DNA of 64,000 nt from Candidatus Scybalocola faecipullorum (lineage in GTDB: Bacteria; Bacillota; Clostridia; Lachnospirales; Lachnospiraceae), in NCBI GenBank assembly GCA_018716485.1, contig DVJY01000037.1, positions 17,961 to 81,960 on the forward strand, given 5' to 3'. A program made the position numbers and the translations under genes. The notes under the pieces were generated by a model. It was not told the DNA's origin and searched no databases. It saw only the letters and a list, made by a program, of their open reading frames with translations. Numbering within the stretch: position 1 is the first letter of the stretch; every line of letters starts with the position of its first letter. Positions 35,881-43,728 of the stretch are shown here, piece after piece.

Positions 35881-37233
35881 TCATTCTGCCAGAGCAGCTT
35901 TGATCATAATCGCACATTCAACCCTCTTGCGCATCAACTCACAGCCGATATCATAAGCATCATTGATCGAATGATGAAAGTGATATGCGTTGGCCGCACA
36001 GCCGCCGCTGCAGTAAAACTTTGCAAAACAATTTCTGCACTTCTCTTTTGTGTAGACATTGCACCCTTTAAATTCATCGCGGATATCTTCGCGAGTTACG
36101 CCCTCATCAACATTTCCCATTAAAAACTCTTCCTGTCCGACAAACTGATGGCATGGATATAAATCGCCCCATGGCGTTACCGCCAAATATTCCGTACCCG
36201 AGCCACAGCCGGACAAGCGTTTTGCCACACACGGACCGCCGCTTAAATCGATCATAAAATGGAAGAAATTAAAGCCTCTGCCTTCCTTCTCCCTGATGAT
36301 CATCTCTTTGGCCAGCTTATCATATTCTGCGCAGATTTCAGGGATATCCTCCGCTTTGATCGCATACGGCTCATCGTCGGAAGCAACAACCGGCTCCACA
36401 GAAATCTGTTCAAATCCCATATCCGCAAGGCTGAGTACATCCGCAGCAAAATCTTTGTTATAATGCGTAAATGTACCTCTGACGTAATAATTTTTCTGAT
36501 GTCTGCTTTCGGCCAGTTTCTGGAACTTCGGCATGATCAGATCATAACTGCCTTTTCCGTTTCTGAACGGACGCATATAGTCATGGACTTCTTTTCTTCC
36601 GTCTGTACTTAAGACAACGTTGGCCATTTCTTTATTTAAAAATTCCATAATATCATCATTGAGCAAAACGCCGTTTGTCGTCAATGTGAAGCGGAATTTT
36701 TTATCGTGAATTTTTTCCTGCTCCCGCCCATAAGCGACCAGCTGCTTCACCACATCAAAATTCATCAGCGGTTCTCCGCCGAAAAAGTCAACTTCCAGAT
36801 TATGTCTGTTTCCGGAATTTGCAATAACAAAATCCAAAGCCTTTTTCCCGACTTCAAAACTCATCAGAGCACGGCGTCCGTGATATTCGCCTTCCTCGGC
36901 GAAACAATATTTGCACGCCAGATTACAGTCATGAGCGATATGCAGGCAAAGCGCCTTCACAACTGTCGGACGCTTTTTAAAATCAAAAATATAATTTTCG
37001 TAAATATCTTCTGTAAAAAGCTGTTCATTCTTTTCAAGTTCACTGATTTCTTCCCATGCTTCCCTGACCTCTTCGGCGCTGTTGCGTCCGGAGAAATATT
37101 CGGTCAGCTGCTGCTGCGTCTTTTCTTTATATAAAGGAATCATATCGTAAACCAGATCATCCACAACATGAACCGAGCCGCTGTTGACATCAAGGACAAT
37201 GTTGTATCCGTTATTTTTATATTGATGTACCAC
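35881..37233 (-). CDS. scfB: SCIFF peptide maturase, radical SAM/SPASM thioether synthase
   Basis: A 450-residue radical SAM enzyme. The cluster motif is CNLACKYCF near residue 105, preceded by a RiPP-recognition-like N-terminal region. A C-terminal SPASM domain has the cysteine-rich blocks CVAKRLSGCGSG, YPCHQFVGQEEF and CRNCFAKFYCSGGCAANAYHFH. Enzymes of this group install thioether crosslinks in the six-cysteine SCIFF precursor. The start is GTG 37233 behind AAGGGGAATTGCA. It lies 81 bases downstream of its precursor gene, across a hairpin, and just upstream of secDF; the same arrangement is widespread in Clostridia. Confidence 0.93.
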   Translation of the reverse strand: MVHQYKNNGYNIVLDVNSGSVHVVDDLVYDMIPLYKEKTQQQLTEYFSGRNSAEEVREAWEEISELEKNEQLFTEDIYENYIFDFKKRPTVVKALCLHIAHDCNLACKYCFAEEGEYHGRRALMSFEVGKKALDFVIANSGNRHNLEVDFFGGEPLMNFDVVKQLVAYGREQEKIHDKKFRFTLTTNGVLLNDDIMEFLNKEMANVVLSTDGRKEVHDYMRPFRNGKGSYDLIMPKFQKLAESRHQKNYYVRGTFTHYNKDFAADVLSLADMGFEQISVEPVVASDDEPYAIKAEDIPEICAEYDKLAKEMIIREKEGRGFNFFHFMIDLSGGPCVAKRLSGCGSGTEYLAVTPWGDLYPCHQFVGQEEFLMGNVDEGVTREDIRDEFKGCNVYTKEKCRNCFAKFYCSGGCAANAYHFHHSINDAYDIGCELMRKRVECAIMIKAALAE

Positions 37234-37260
37234 TGCAATTCCCCTTTTGTCTCAATTAAT

Positions 37261-37284
37261 AAGCAGCGACGAAAGCCGCTGCTT
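37261..37284 (-). promoter_or_regulatory. Intercistronic hairpin between scfA and scfB
   Basis: AAGCAGCG and CGCTGCTT pair around an 8-base loop (37261-37268/37277-37284), followed on the minus strand by a weak T-rich run (TTATTAATT). It could be a leaky terminator or a 3' stabiliser that makes more precursor than maturase. Confidence 0.6.
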
Positions 37285-37314
37285 ACTTTCCTTTTATAAA
37301 ATATTTTTTATGGA

Positions 37315-37458
37315 TTACTTGTTGTTCTCACAACTCTGATTGCCGACTGTGCAAGATGTCTTGCATGCTGACTGGCAGGATGTCTGACATTCACCGCATC
37401 CGCCTTTAACCATTGAATTTTTCAGTGAACGGGTATTTAATGTTTTGACATGTTTCAT
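37315..37458 (-). CDS. scfA: SCIFF ribosomally made peptide precursor
   Basis: A 47-residue peptide too short for ordinary gene finding. It starts MKHVKTLNTRSLKNSMVKGG and has six cysteines, at positions 21, 24, 28, 32, 36 and 43, all in the C-terminal core (CGECQTSC, CKTSC, SCENNK). This is the SCIFF pattern (six cysteines in forty-five residues). In SCIFF peptides the maturase forms Cys-to-Thr thioethers; threonines at 26, 34 and 37 are available. GAGGAGGAATTATTC precedes the ATG. It has its own promoter, with the maturase gene directly downstream. Its biological role is not known. Confidence 0.95.
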   Translation of the reverse strand: MKHVKTLNTRSLKNSMVKGGCGECQTSCQSACKTSCTVGNQSCENNK

Positions 37459-37483
37459 GAATAATTCCTCCTCATTTGATGTT

Positions 37484-37526
37484 GTTCACGCAAGGTTTGA
37501 ATATGTTGCGTTCCTTGCCCGTGAAC
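37484..37526 (-). promoter_or_regulatory. Leader hairpin of the SCIFF operon
   Basis: GTTCACGCAAGG (37484-37495) pairs with CCTTGCCCGTGAAC (37513-37526) with one small bulge, in the untranslated leader between the promoter and the ribosome binding site of scfA. Confidence 0.55.
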
Positions 37527-37549
37527 GCAGGATACGTCCAACTTGAACT

Positions 37550-37578
37550 ATTATATCACACTATTTTTTGTTTTTAAA
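37550..37578 (-). promoter_or_regulatory. Promoter of the SCIFF operon
   Basis: Minus-strand TTTAAA (37573-37578), 17 bases, TATAAT (37550-37555), about 90 bases upstream of scfA. Confidence 0.6.
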
Positions 37579-37637
37579 GCCTATTTTTTGAAGTTTCCGC
37601 TAAACCGCTGTTTTCTCTTTACACCGGCGCCGTGCTC

Positions 37638-38009
37638 TCAGCTGAGCATACCGCCCAGCATGCCGCTGCCCAGACATACAAGCGCACTTGAAATAAAACT
37701 TACTGAAAAACTGCCGCCGAGACCTGTGGATATTACCAGCAGCACTGCATAATACAGTACGCCTGCCAGCAGTCCCCACATAAAACGTCTTTCCTGCAGT
37801 TTTTTTCCGCAGTATATTCCGCTGATCAGACATGACAGTGCATACACAACAATCACCGCAATATGTAAATTGTTTTCACTCAAACCTGTTTTATACAGCA
37901 GCAGCGCCAAAATCAAAATAGCCGCGCCTGTCACAAGTCCGCCAAGAATCAGTCCTTTGACCATCACTGTCAGCACCCTCGCCGAATGCGGCGTTTCCTT
38001 TTTTCCCAT
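37638..38009 (-). CDS. TIGR04086 family membrane protein
   Basis: A 123-residue protein with four hydrophobic helices (GLILGGLVTGAAILILALLLY; IAVIVVYALSCLISGIYCG; FMWGLLAGVLYYAVLLVIS; ISSALVCLGSGMLGGML). The short N-terminal charged segment and glycine-rich last helix fit TIGR04086, a small membrane family that I associate with the SCIFF/yajC neighbourhood in Clostridia. No function is known; a link to peptide export or to SCIFF is only positional. It is transcribed toward scfA, which has its own promoter. Confidence 0.75.
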   Translation of the reverse strand: MGKKETPHSARVLTVMVKGLILGGLVTGAAILILALLLYKTGLSENNLHIAVIVVYALSCLISGIYCGKKLQERRFMWGLLAGVLYYAVLLVISTGLGGSFSVSFISSALVCLGSGMLGGMLS

Positions 38010-38031
38010 GACAAACCTTCTTCCTTCAGGA

Positions 38032-38060
38032 TTGTTGAATGGTATATTTTATGGTAGACT
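38032..38060 (+). promoter_or_regulatory. Promoter of the PHP phosphatase gene
   Basis: TTGTTG (38032-38037), 17 bases, TAGACT (38055-38060), about 35 bases before the start codon. Confidence 0.5.
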
Positions 38061-38095
38061 AAAAGACAGTATGACTGTTTTTAAGGAGGTTTGAA

Positions 38096-38935
38096 ATGAA
38101 AACTGTAGATCTTCACACACATTCCAATATTTCAGACGGTTCTATGACGCCGGAAGAACTGATGCGCCATGCTGCCGCCTGCGGTCTGTCCGCCGTCGCT
38201 TTAACAGATCACGATACGATCGGCGGTATTGCCCGGGCGCGTCAGGCGGCCCTTCAGGCCCATATCGAATTTATACCCGGCATTGAATTTGCGGCCTATT
38301 ATAAAGACCGTGAAGTACACATTGTCGGCCTGTTCATTAATGAACAGACGCCTGAATTCATTGATGCCGTGCAGCAAACAGCCGCTGACCGGGATGCCCG
38401 CAACGGGGCAATGATTCAGAAAATGCGTGAGGCCGGTATTGATATTACATTGGAGGCGCTGCACAAAGAAGAAGGCCGCGGCGTTCTGACAAGGGCTAAT
38501 TTTGCCTCCTGCCTGGTCCGCCGCGGCATCGTATCTTCCAATCAGGAAGCCTTTGATAAATATCTTGGAAAAGATAAGCCGTTTTATGTTCCGCGCAAAA
38601 AACTAAAGCCCGAAGATGCCATCCGCCGCATACATGAAGCCGGCGGCATCGCTGTACTTGCCCATCCGCTGCTCTATCATTTTACAGATACACAGCTTGA
38701 TCAGTGTGTTTGTGATTTAAAGGCCATGGGCATACAGGCTCTGGAAGCTTATTATTCTAAAAACGGACTCTTTGACACCGACCGTATGAAAAAACTGGCC
38801 GATAAATACGGACTGTATTACAGCGGCGGCTCAGATTTTCACGGCACTTACAAGCCGGATATTGAAATCGGCAAAGGCCGCGGTGATCTTGTCGTTCCGT
38901 ATGAAGTTCTTGAAAAGCTTAAAACACTGCTTTAA
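38096..38935 (+). CDS. PHP-domain phosphoesterase (RNase AM/YciV type)
   Basis: A 279-residue PHP phosphoesterase. Metal-binding motifs are in the expected order: VDLHTHSNISDG at 4-15, ALTDHDTIGG at about 36-45, FIPGIEFAA near 60, AVLAHPLLYHF near 182 and GGSDFHG near 241. The layout matches the RNase AM/YciV group, which degrades 3',5'-nucleoside bisphosphates or trims short RNA. AAGGAGG lies 6 bases upstream of the start. It is convergent with fabV, with only 3 bases between the stop codons. Confidence 0.87.
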   Translation: MKTVDLHTHSNISDGSMTPEELMRHAAACGLSAVALTDHDTIGGIARARQAALQAHIEFIPGIEFAAYYKDREVHIVGLFINEQTPEFIDAVQQTAADRDARNGAMIQKMREAGIDITLEALHKEEGRGVLTRANFASCLVRRGIVSSNQEAFDKYLGKDKPFYVPRKKLKPEDAIRRIHEAGGIAVLAHPLLYHFTDTQLDQCVCDLKAMGIQALEAYYSKNGLFDTDRMKKLADKYGLYYSGGSDFHGTYKPDIEIGKGRGDLVVPYEVLEKLKTLL

Positions 38936-38938
38936 TAT

Positions 38939-40120
38939 TTATGCTTCCACGCTCGGGATCGGCTGCGCAGTTTCCACTGCAGCGTCGTAATCAACATGGT
39001 CAAATCCGAATCCGAACATTTGGTACAAATCCTCCCAATAACCGTCGATATCTGTATATTCTGTCAGATTATCGTCGCTGACCGCATTCCATCCTTCCAT
39101 AACTTTTTCCTGAATGTCCGGACGCATTTCATAATCATCTAAGCGGATTCTTGCAGGCGCATCTGTCTTTGGCGCATCTGAGGATAATTGGTCATGCCAC
39201 AGACGATACATCTGTTCGATCGTTCCTTCATGTACGCCCGCTTCTTTCATCACTTTATAGAGGATTGAAAGGTACAGAGGGACGATTGGAATTGCCGCAC
39301 TGGACTGAGTGACAAGCGCTTTATTGACAGATATGTAAGCGTTCATGCCCTCTTCCTGAAGCTTGAGCGCTGTTTCATATAAATGTTTTTTAGCCTGTCC
39401 GATTGTTCCGTCAAAATAAATCGGATATGTCAATTCCGGTCCGATATATGAATAAGCGACCGTCACTGCGTCGTCTGCCAGAACGCCCGCAGCTTTTAAA
39501 GTATGCATCCATTCATACCAGTCTTCTCCGCCCATCACTTTAATTGTTGCCTCAATTTCCTCTGCATTGGCCGGCAGAATTGTGGACTGAGTAATCTTTC
39601 TCTTTCCGATATCCAAATTTTTGCTCGTAAATGGCCGGTCTTTTGTCTTTAAAACCGAACTGTAGACTGTGCCGTCCGCCATTGTTCTCCTTGGCGCAGC
39701 CAGTGAATAAATAACCACATCTGCTTTTCCCCAATCTTTTTTAATCAGTTCAACAGTCTTGTCTTTAACTTCCTTTGAGAAAGCATCACCGTTGATGGTT
39801 TTTGCATATAAGCCATCTTCTGCCGCAAATTTTTCAAATGCGGCTGTATTATACCAGCCTGCGGTTGCTGTACGTTTTTTAAACGCCTGTTTTTCAAAGC
39901 AGACGCCAATCGTCGGTGAACCGTCTGCCCATGCAGCGCAGATACGCGAAGACAGTCCGTACCCTGTGGATGATCCGATCACAAGCACCTTTCTTTTTTG
40001 GCCTGTCGGCGGCATGGATTTAACATAATCAATCTGACGGCGCACAAGTTCCTCACAGCCGGCCGGATGGGCGGTTGTGCAGATAAAGCTTAAAAATTTA
40101 GGTTTTACAACTTCGATCAT
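38939..40120 (-). CDS. fabV: Trans-2-enoyl-ACP/CoA reductase
   Basis: A 393-residue NADH-dependent enoyl reductase of the FabV/TER group. The N-terminal Rossmann motif is KVLVIGSSTGYGLSSRI (44-60), and the group's Tyr-x8-Lys active site is Tyr235/Lys244 in YFDGTIGQAK, longer than the Tyr-x6-Lys of FabI. ADVVIYSLAAPRRT and the C-terminal DGYWEDLYQMFGFG match the family. It can finish fatty-acid elongation and confers intrinsic triclosan insensitivity in some bacteria, or act on crotonyl-CoA in butyrate-type metabolism; the choice is not decidable here. AAAGGAGAAAG precedes the start. Confidence 0.95.
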   Translation of the reverse strand: MIEVVKPKFLSFICTTAHPAGCEELVRRQIDYVKSMPPTGQKRKVLVIGSSTGYGLSSRICAAWADGSPTIGVCFEKQAFKKRTATAGWYNTAAFEKFAAEDGLYAKTINGDAFSKEVKDKTVELIKKDWGKADVVIYSLAAPRRTMADGTVYSSVLKTKDRPFTSKNLDIGKRKITQSTILPANAEEIEATIKVMGGEDWYEWMHTLKAAGVLADDAVTVAYSYIGPELTYPIYFDGTIGQAKKHLYETALKLQEEGMNAYISVNKALVTQSSAAIPIVPLYLSILYKVMKEAGVHEGTIEQMYRLWHDQLSSDAPKTDAPARIRLDDYEMRPDIQEKVMEGWNAVSDDNLTEYTDIDGYWEDLYQMFGFGFDHVDYDAAVETAQPIPSVEA

Positions 40121-40150
40121 AATTTCTTTCTCCTTTATATTCTGTTTAAA

Positions 40151-40176
40151 AAGCGCCGCTGATGCGGCGCTTTTTT
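40151..40176. terminator. Terminator between yajC and fabV
   Basis: AAGCGCCGC and GCGGCGCTT pair around a 4-base loop, flanked by T-runs on both strands. It overlaps the end of yajC and should stop the tgt-yajC transcript. Confidence 0.8.
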
Positions 40177-40483
40177 ATTCTTCGCTGTTTGCTTTTTCTA
40201 CTTGAACAATGGCAGCTTTTTGCATCGGAATACGGCAGTTTTTATTGTTGCCGAACTCTACAACAACAACTTCATCTGTGATATCAATAATAACGCCGTA
40301 AAAACCGCTTGTCGTAAGAATACTGTCGCCGACTTCAATCGAAGCCAGTAAAGCATCCTGCTTCTTCTGCTGCTTTCTCTGCGGTCTGATGGCGATAAAA
40401 TACATCAGCAGTGCAAAAATCGCAATATAAATAACAATTATGACAATACCGCTAATGCCTCCCATACTGCTACTACTATCCAT
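40175..40483 (-). CDS. yajC: Preprotein translocase accessory subunit YajC
   Basis: A 102-residue protein with one N-terminal membrane helix (GIVIIVIYIAIFALLMYFIA) followed by IRPQRKQQKKQ and DSILTTSGFYGVIIDITDEVVVVEFG, the standard YajC pattern. YajC associates with SecDF in the membrane; the secDF fusion lies about 4 kb away on the same strand. AGGAGGAAACACG precedes the start, 17 bases after tgt. Confidence 0.95.
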   Translation of the reverse strand: MDSSSSMGGISGIVIIVIYIAIFALLMYFIAIRPQRKQQKKQDALLASIEVGDSILTTSGFYGVIIDITDEVVVVEFGNNKNCRIPMQKAAIVQVEKANSEE

Positions 40484-40500
40484 CGTGTTTCCTCCTTTAT

Positions 40501-41634
40501 TTATTCATCTTTCATTAAAAAGCCTTCTAATTTAGCTTTTTTATAAGCTGCATAACGGTGCTGTTCTATCGCTTCCCTGATTTCCTCCATCATATGGTTG
40601 TAAAAATACAGGTTGTGCAGTACGCACAGACGCATGCCAAGCATCTCTTTTGCCTTTAAAAGATGCCGGATATATGCCCGGGAATAAGATCTGCAGGCCG
40701 GGCACTGACAGCCTTCTTCAATCGGCCGGTCATCCAATTCAAATTTTGCATTGAATAAATTTAATTTACCGTGATTTGTATAGACATGTCCGTGACGTCC
40801 GTTCCTTGTAGGATAAACACAATCGAAGAAATCGACGCCCCGGTCAACAGCTTCCAAAATATTTGCCGGCGTTCCGACACCCATCAAATATGTCGGTTTG
40901 TTCTGCGGCAGATAAGGCACTGTCTCCTCAATAATATGATACATTGCCTCATGAGTCTCACCGACTGCAAGACCGCCCAGCGCATATCCGTCAAGATCCA
41001 TGTCTGAAATCTGTTTGGCATGTTCAATACGGATATCTTCATAAGTACCGCCCTGATTAATTCCAAAAAGCAGCTGATGTTTATTGATTGTATCATCAAG
41101 ACCGTTCAGCCGGGTCATCTCTGCTTTGCACCGTGCAAGCCACCGTGTCGTTCTTGCCACAGAGTCTTCCATGTATTCTCTTGTGGACGGATACGGTGCA
41201 CATTCGTCAAATGCCATTGCGATTGTTGATGCCAGATTGGACTGGATCTGCATACTTTCTTCCGGACCCATAAAAATCTTCCGGCCGTCAATGTGGGAAT
41301 TAAAATATACGCCTTCTTCTTTAATTTTTCTCAGCTTTGTCAGAGAAAATACCTGAAACCCGCCGGAATCCGTTAATATTGGCCGATCCCAGTTCATAAA
41401 CTTATGCAGGCCGCCCAGCTTCTTTACAATCTGATCGCCCGGCCGGACATGAAGATGATAAGTATTTGACAGTTCCACCTGCGTACCGATCTCTTTTAAA
41501 TCTGTCGTCGATACAGCGCCTTTAATCGCTGCCGCCGTGCCTACATTCATAAAGACCGGCGTCTGGATCGTCCCGTGGACAGTTTCCAGCTGTCCTCTTT
41601 TTGCCCTGCCGTCTGTTGTAATAATTTTATACAT
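40501..41634 (-). CDS. tgt: Queuine tRNA-ribosyltransferase
   Basis: A 377-residue tRNA-guanine transglycosylase that inserts preQ1 in place of guanine 34. Active-site segments: ILTDSGGFQVFSL with nucleophile-type Asp, AMAFDECAPYPS, GINQGGTYEDIR, YALGGLAVGE and DCVYPTRNGRHGHVYT (second Asp). Zinc ligands are CQCPACRSYSRAYIRHL and His in LHNLYFYNHMM. GAGGTTGCT precedes the ATG; a promoter matches at 41685-41713. queA, the next pathway enzyme, is at 11157-12191. Confidence 0.97.
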   Translation of the reverse strand: MYKIITTDGRAKRGQLETVHGTIQTPVFMNVGTAAAIKGAVSTTDLKEIGTQVELSNTYHLHVRPGDQIVKKLGGLHKFMNWDRPILTDSGGFQVFSLTKLRKIKEEGVYFNSHIDGRKIFMGPEESMQIQSNLASTIAMAFDECAPYPSTREYMEDSVARTTRWLARCKAEMTRLNGLDDTINKHQLLFGINQGGTYEDIRIEHAKQISDMDLDGYALGGLAVGETHEAMYHIIEETVPYLPQNKPTYLMGVGTPANILEAVDRGVDFFDCVYPTRNGRHGHVYTNHGKLNLFNAKFELDDRPIEEGCQCPACRSYSRAYIRHLLKAKEMLGMRLCVLHNLYFYNHMMEEIREAIEQHRYAAYKKAKLEGFLMKDE

Positions 41635-41684
41635 AGCAACCTCAACTTTTATCAGTATTTTAACGTAAAAACATTAACATTACC

Positions 41685-41713
41685 AGTATAACTGCTTTGG
41701 ACATTTTTCGCAA
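41685..41713 (-). promoter_or_regulatory. Promoter of tgt-yajC
   Basis: Minus-strand TTGCGA (41708-41713), 17 bases, TATACT (41685-41690). No preQ1 riboswitch core was recognised in the roughly 45-base leader. Confidence 0.6.
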
Positions 41714-41770
41714 CAAAAAATTTCTTTGCTTTTTGCTCTGACATTTTGCCGGGCTTCCCGCTGGCGGAGC

Positions 41771-41812
41771 TTTTTCATTTGATAGGTAACGAAGTTTCCT
41801 ATCAAATGAAAA
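41771..41812. repeat. Long AT-rich hairpin upstream of tgt
   Basis: TTTTTCATTTGATAGG and CCTATCAAATGAAAAA are exact inverses around a short loop. It lies between the HPr-like terminator and the tgt promoter; it may be a second terminator. Confidence 0.6.
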
Positions 41813-41813
41813 A

Positions 41814-41836
41814 AGAATCCTGAATATCAGGATCCT
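41814..41836 (-). terminator. Terminator of the HPr-like gene
   Basis: GGATCCTGA and TCAGGATTC pair around TAT, followed on the minus strand by six T (plus-strand A-run 41809-41814), 26 bases after the stop codon. Confidence 0.8.
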
Positions 41837-41861
41837 CTTTTCATTCTTTGTGTTCATTCAT

Positions 41862-42089
41862 TTAGTTGACAGCATATTTTGCAACGACGTCAGAGAACTG
41901 TTTGTCATTGCCGTCATAAGAAACAGTAACCACGTTTCTGTGATCCAGACTTAAAATTCCTAAAATAGATTTTGCATCTAATACTACTTTATTAAAATAT
42001 ACGTCGATGTCAAAATCGCAGTTAGATGCAGCTGCAACAAATTCCTTTGCACCTTCGATATTACCAAGTCTAATTTCCTGTTTACTCAT
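41862..42089 (-). CDS. HPr-like protein lacking the phosphorylatable histidine
   Basis: A 75-residue single-domain protein of HPr fold. The central helix and regulatory serine are preserved (LDAKSILGILSLDHRNVVTV, Ser41), and the last strand and helix fit HPr. The N-terminal HARP-type loop that carries phospho-His15 in PTS HPr reads GNIEGAKEFV, with no histidine. It therefore cannot relay phosphate in the PTS. Bacillus Crh similarly lacks the histidine and keeps the serine for CcpA signalling, so a regulatory role is possible but not shown. GGAGG lies 7 bases before ATG 42089. It is a single-gene transcript with promoter and terminator. Confidence 0.82.
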   Translation of the reverse strand: MSKQEIRLGNIEGAKEFVAAASNCDFDIDVYFNKVVLDAKSILGILSLDHRNVVTVSYDGNDKQFSDVVAKYAVN

Positions 42090-42173
42090 ACGATTACCTC
42101 CAATCATAAAAACAAGAGTCGCTAAAATTGAATCTGCAAATAAATACTCGTGTTTGCTTCTTCAATTTCCGTT

Positions 42174-42202
42174 ACTCTACCACAGCTTTTTTTGTTTGTC
42201 AA
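42174..42202 (-). promoter_or_regulatory. Promoter of the HPr-like gene
   Basis: Minus-strand TTGACA (42197-42202), 17 bases, TAGAGT (42174-42179), about 85 bases upstream of the start. Confidence 0.7.
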
Positions 42203-42451
42203 AATTTTCTTTTTTGTTTTTTCATTAAATTAATAGGACTATTTGCTCAATTTTTATCAAAATATTCTTATTAAAATTATATATTTTTTACATGATATCG
42301 TTATCATATTCCATTTTTTTATCAACCGTTACATCAAATTATGCGGTGTTTTTATTTCATTTTTTGTCATTTTTAATATTATTTTTGAAATTTTTTCCTT
42401 TATTGTCTCTTCATCAAGGACAAATTCTCTTTCAGACGGACAAATTCAGTG
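42203..42451. other. AT-rich intergenic region without a recognised gene
   Basis: About 250 bases of strongly AT-rich sequence between the divergent HPr-like and aroC promoters. It is open in two plus-strand frames, but these encode low-complexity Phe/Ile/Ser text without ribosome sites. I see no structured RNA; it may be an UP-element-like or curved region, or an ancient insertion. Confidence 0.5.
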
Positions 42452-42480
42452 TTGCGGATGAGCAGCGAATTGATTATAAT
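42452..42480 (+). promoter_or_regulatory. Promoter of aroC
   Basis: TTGCGG (42452-42457), 17 bases, TATAAT (42475-42480); the predicted leader is only about 12 bases before the start codon. Confidence 0.5.
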
Positions 42481-42498
42481 CATTACGAGGTGATTTTT

Positions 42499-43605
42499 AT
42501 GGCAGGATCCACTTTCGGCACTGCATTTTCTATAACAACGTGGGGCGAATCCCACGGTGAAGGCGTCGGCGTTGTCATTGACGGCTGCCCTGCCGGACTC
42601 CCCCTTTCTGAAGATGATATTCAAGCTTTTCTCAACCGCAGAAAGCCCGGTCAGTCATCTTACACAACACCGAGAAAAGAAGACGATACTGCAGTGATTT
42701 TGTCTGGTATTTTTGAGGGAAAGACAACCGGTACGCCGATTTCTGTGGCTGTTTACAACAAGTCTCAGCGTTCTAAAGACTATTCGGCTATTAAGGATAT
42801 ATACCGTCCCGGACATGCAGACTTTACATTTGACCAAAAATACGGATTCAGAGACTACAGAGGCGGCGGACGCAGCTCCGGACGTGAAACGATCGGACGT
42901 GTTGCCGCCGGCGCTGTTGCCGCCAAACTTTTAAAACAATTCGGCATTGAATTGTGTACTTATACTGAAAGTATTCATCATATCCGCATTAACGACGCCC
43001 ATTTTGATGCTGATGAAATTATGCGCAACCCGGTCTATATGCCGGACAAAGAGGCCGCCAAAAAAGCTGCCGCACTTCTCGAACAAAAGATGGGTGAAAA
43101 AGATTCTGTCGGCGGCGTGATCCGCGGTATTATCCGTCATGTGCCTGCCGGTCTTGGCGAGCCTGTTTTTGATAAACTGGATGCACTTTTAGCGCAGGCA
43201 ATGTTTTCTGTAGGCGCTGTCAAAGGCTTTGAAATCGGCGACGGTTTTAACGCTGCCTTCGCTTTCGGCTCTGAAAATAATGACGCTTTTACAACAGATG
43301 CCAGCGGAAACATTGCAAAACTGACAAACCATGCCGGAGGCATACTCGGAGGCATGAGCGACGGTTCGGACATTACATACCGCGTTGCTGTCAAACCGAC
43401 GCCTTCGATTGCCCGTCCGCAATCTACTGTCAGCACAAATAAGACGCCTGTCACTGTAGAAATCCACGGCCGTCACGACCCGATCATTGTTCCACGTGCC
43501 GTTGTCGTTATCGAATCTATGGCCGCACTGACGCTGGCCGATCTTTTGCTGCGCAATACCGGCGCCCGGCTCGATACTTTGAAAAAATTTTATCTTCCAT
43601 CATAA
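42499..43605 (+). CDS. aroC: Chorismate synthase
   Basis: A 368-residue enzyme for the last step of the shikimate pathway, converting EPSP to chorismate with reduced FMN. Signatures: TTWGESHGEGVGVVIDGCP at the N-terminus, RPGHADFTFDQKYGFRDYRG, GGGRSSGRETIGRVAAGAVA, GGILGGMSDGSDITYRVA and KPTPSIARPQSTV. ACGAGGTGA precedes ATG 42499. The reading frame extends upstream to 42292, but that part is low-complexity and has no ribosome site. The gene stands alone, without other aro genes nearby. Confidence 0.97.
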   Translation: MAGSTFGTAFSITTWGESHGEGVGVVIDGCPAGLPLSEDDIQAFLNRRKPGQSSYTTPRKEDDTAVILSGIFEGKTTGTPISVAVYNKSQRSKDYSAIKDIYRPGHADFTFDQKYGFRDYRGGGRSSGRETIGRVAAGAVAAKLLKQFGIELCTYTESIHHIRINDAHFDADEIMRNPVYMPDKEAAKKAAALLEQKMGEKDSVGGVIRGIIRHVPAGLGEPVFDKLDALLAQAMFSVGAVKGFEIGDGFNAAFAFGSENNDAFTTDASGNIAKLTNHAGGILGGMSDGSDITYRVAVKPTPSIARPQSTVSTNKTPVTVEIHGRHDPIIVPRAVVVIESMAALTLADLLLRNTGARLDTLKKFYLPS

Positions 43606-43663
43606 CAGCTTTCGACAAAACTCCGCACAGGCAGCCATCGTCTGTTTGCCGGACATATCGTAA

Positions 43664-43711
43664 AAAAGCGTTCCCTCACAGGCCAAACCGGCTCGGAGCG
43701 GGAACGCTTTT
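43664..43711. terminator. Terminator between aroC and the lactonase gene
   Basis: AAAAGCGTTCCC (43664-43675) pairs with GGGAACGCTTTT (43700-43711) between convergent genes, with A- and T-runs usable on both strands. Confidence 0.78.
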
Positions 43712-43728
43712 ATAGTATCATCAGAAAA

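Noticed and set aside
41660..41857. A 65-codon minus-strand frame between the HPr-like gene and tgt
   Set aside because: It spans two terminator-like hairpins and the tgt promoter and has no ribosome site.
42243..42461. Short open frames upstream of aroC
   Set aside because: Low-complexity Phe/Ile text in AT-rich DNA, no ribosome binding site; treated as intergenic.
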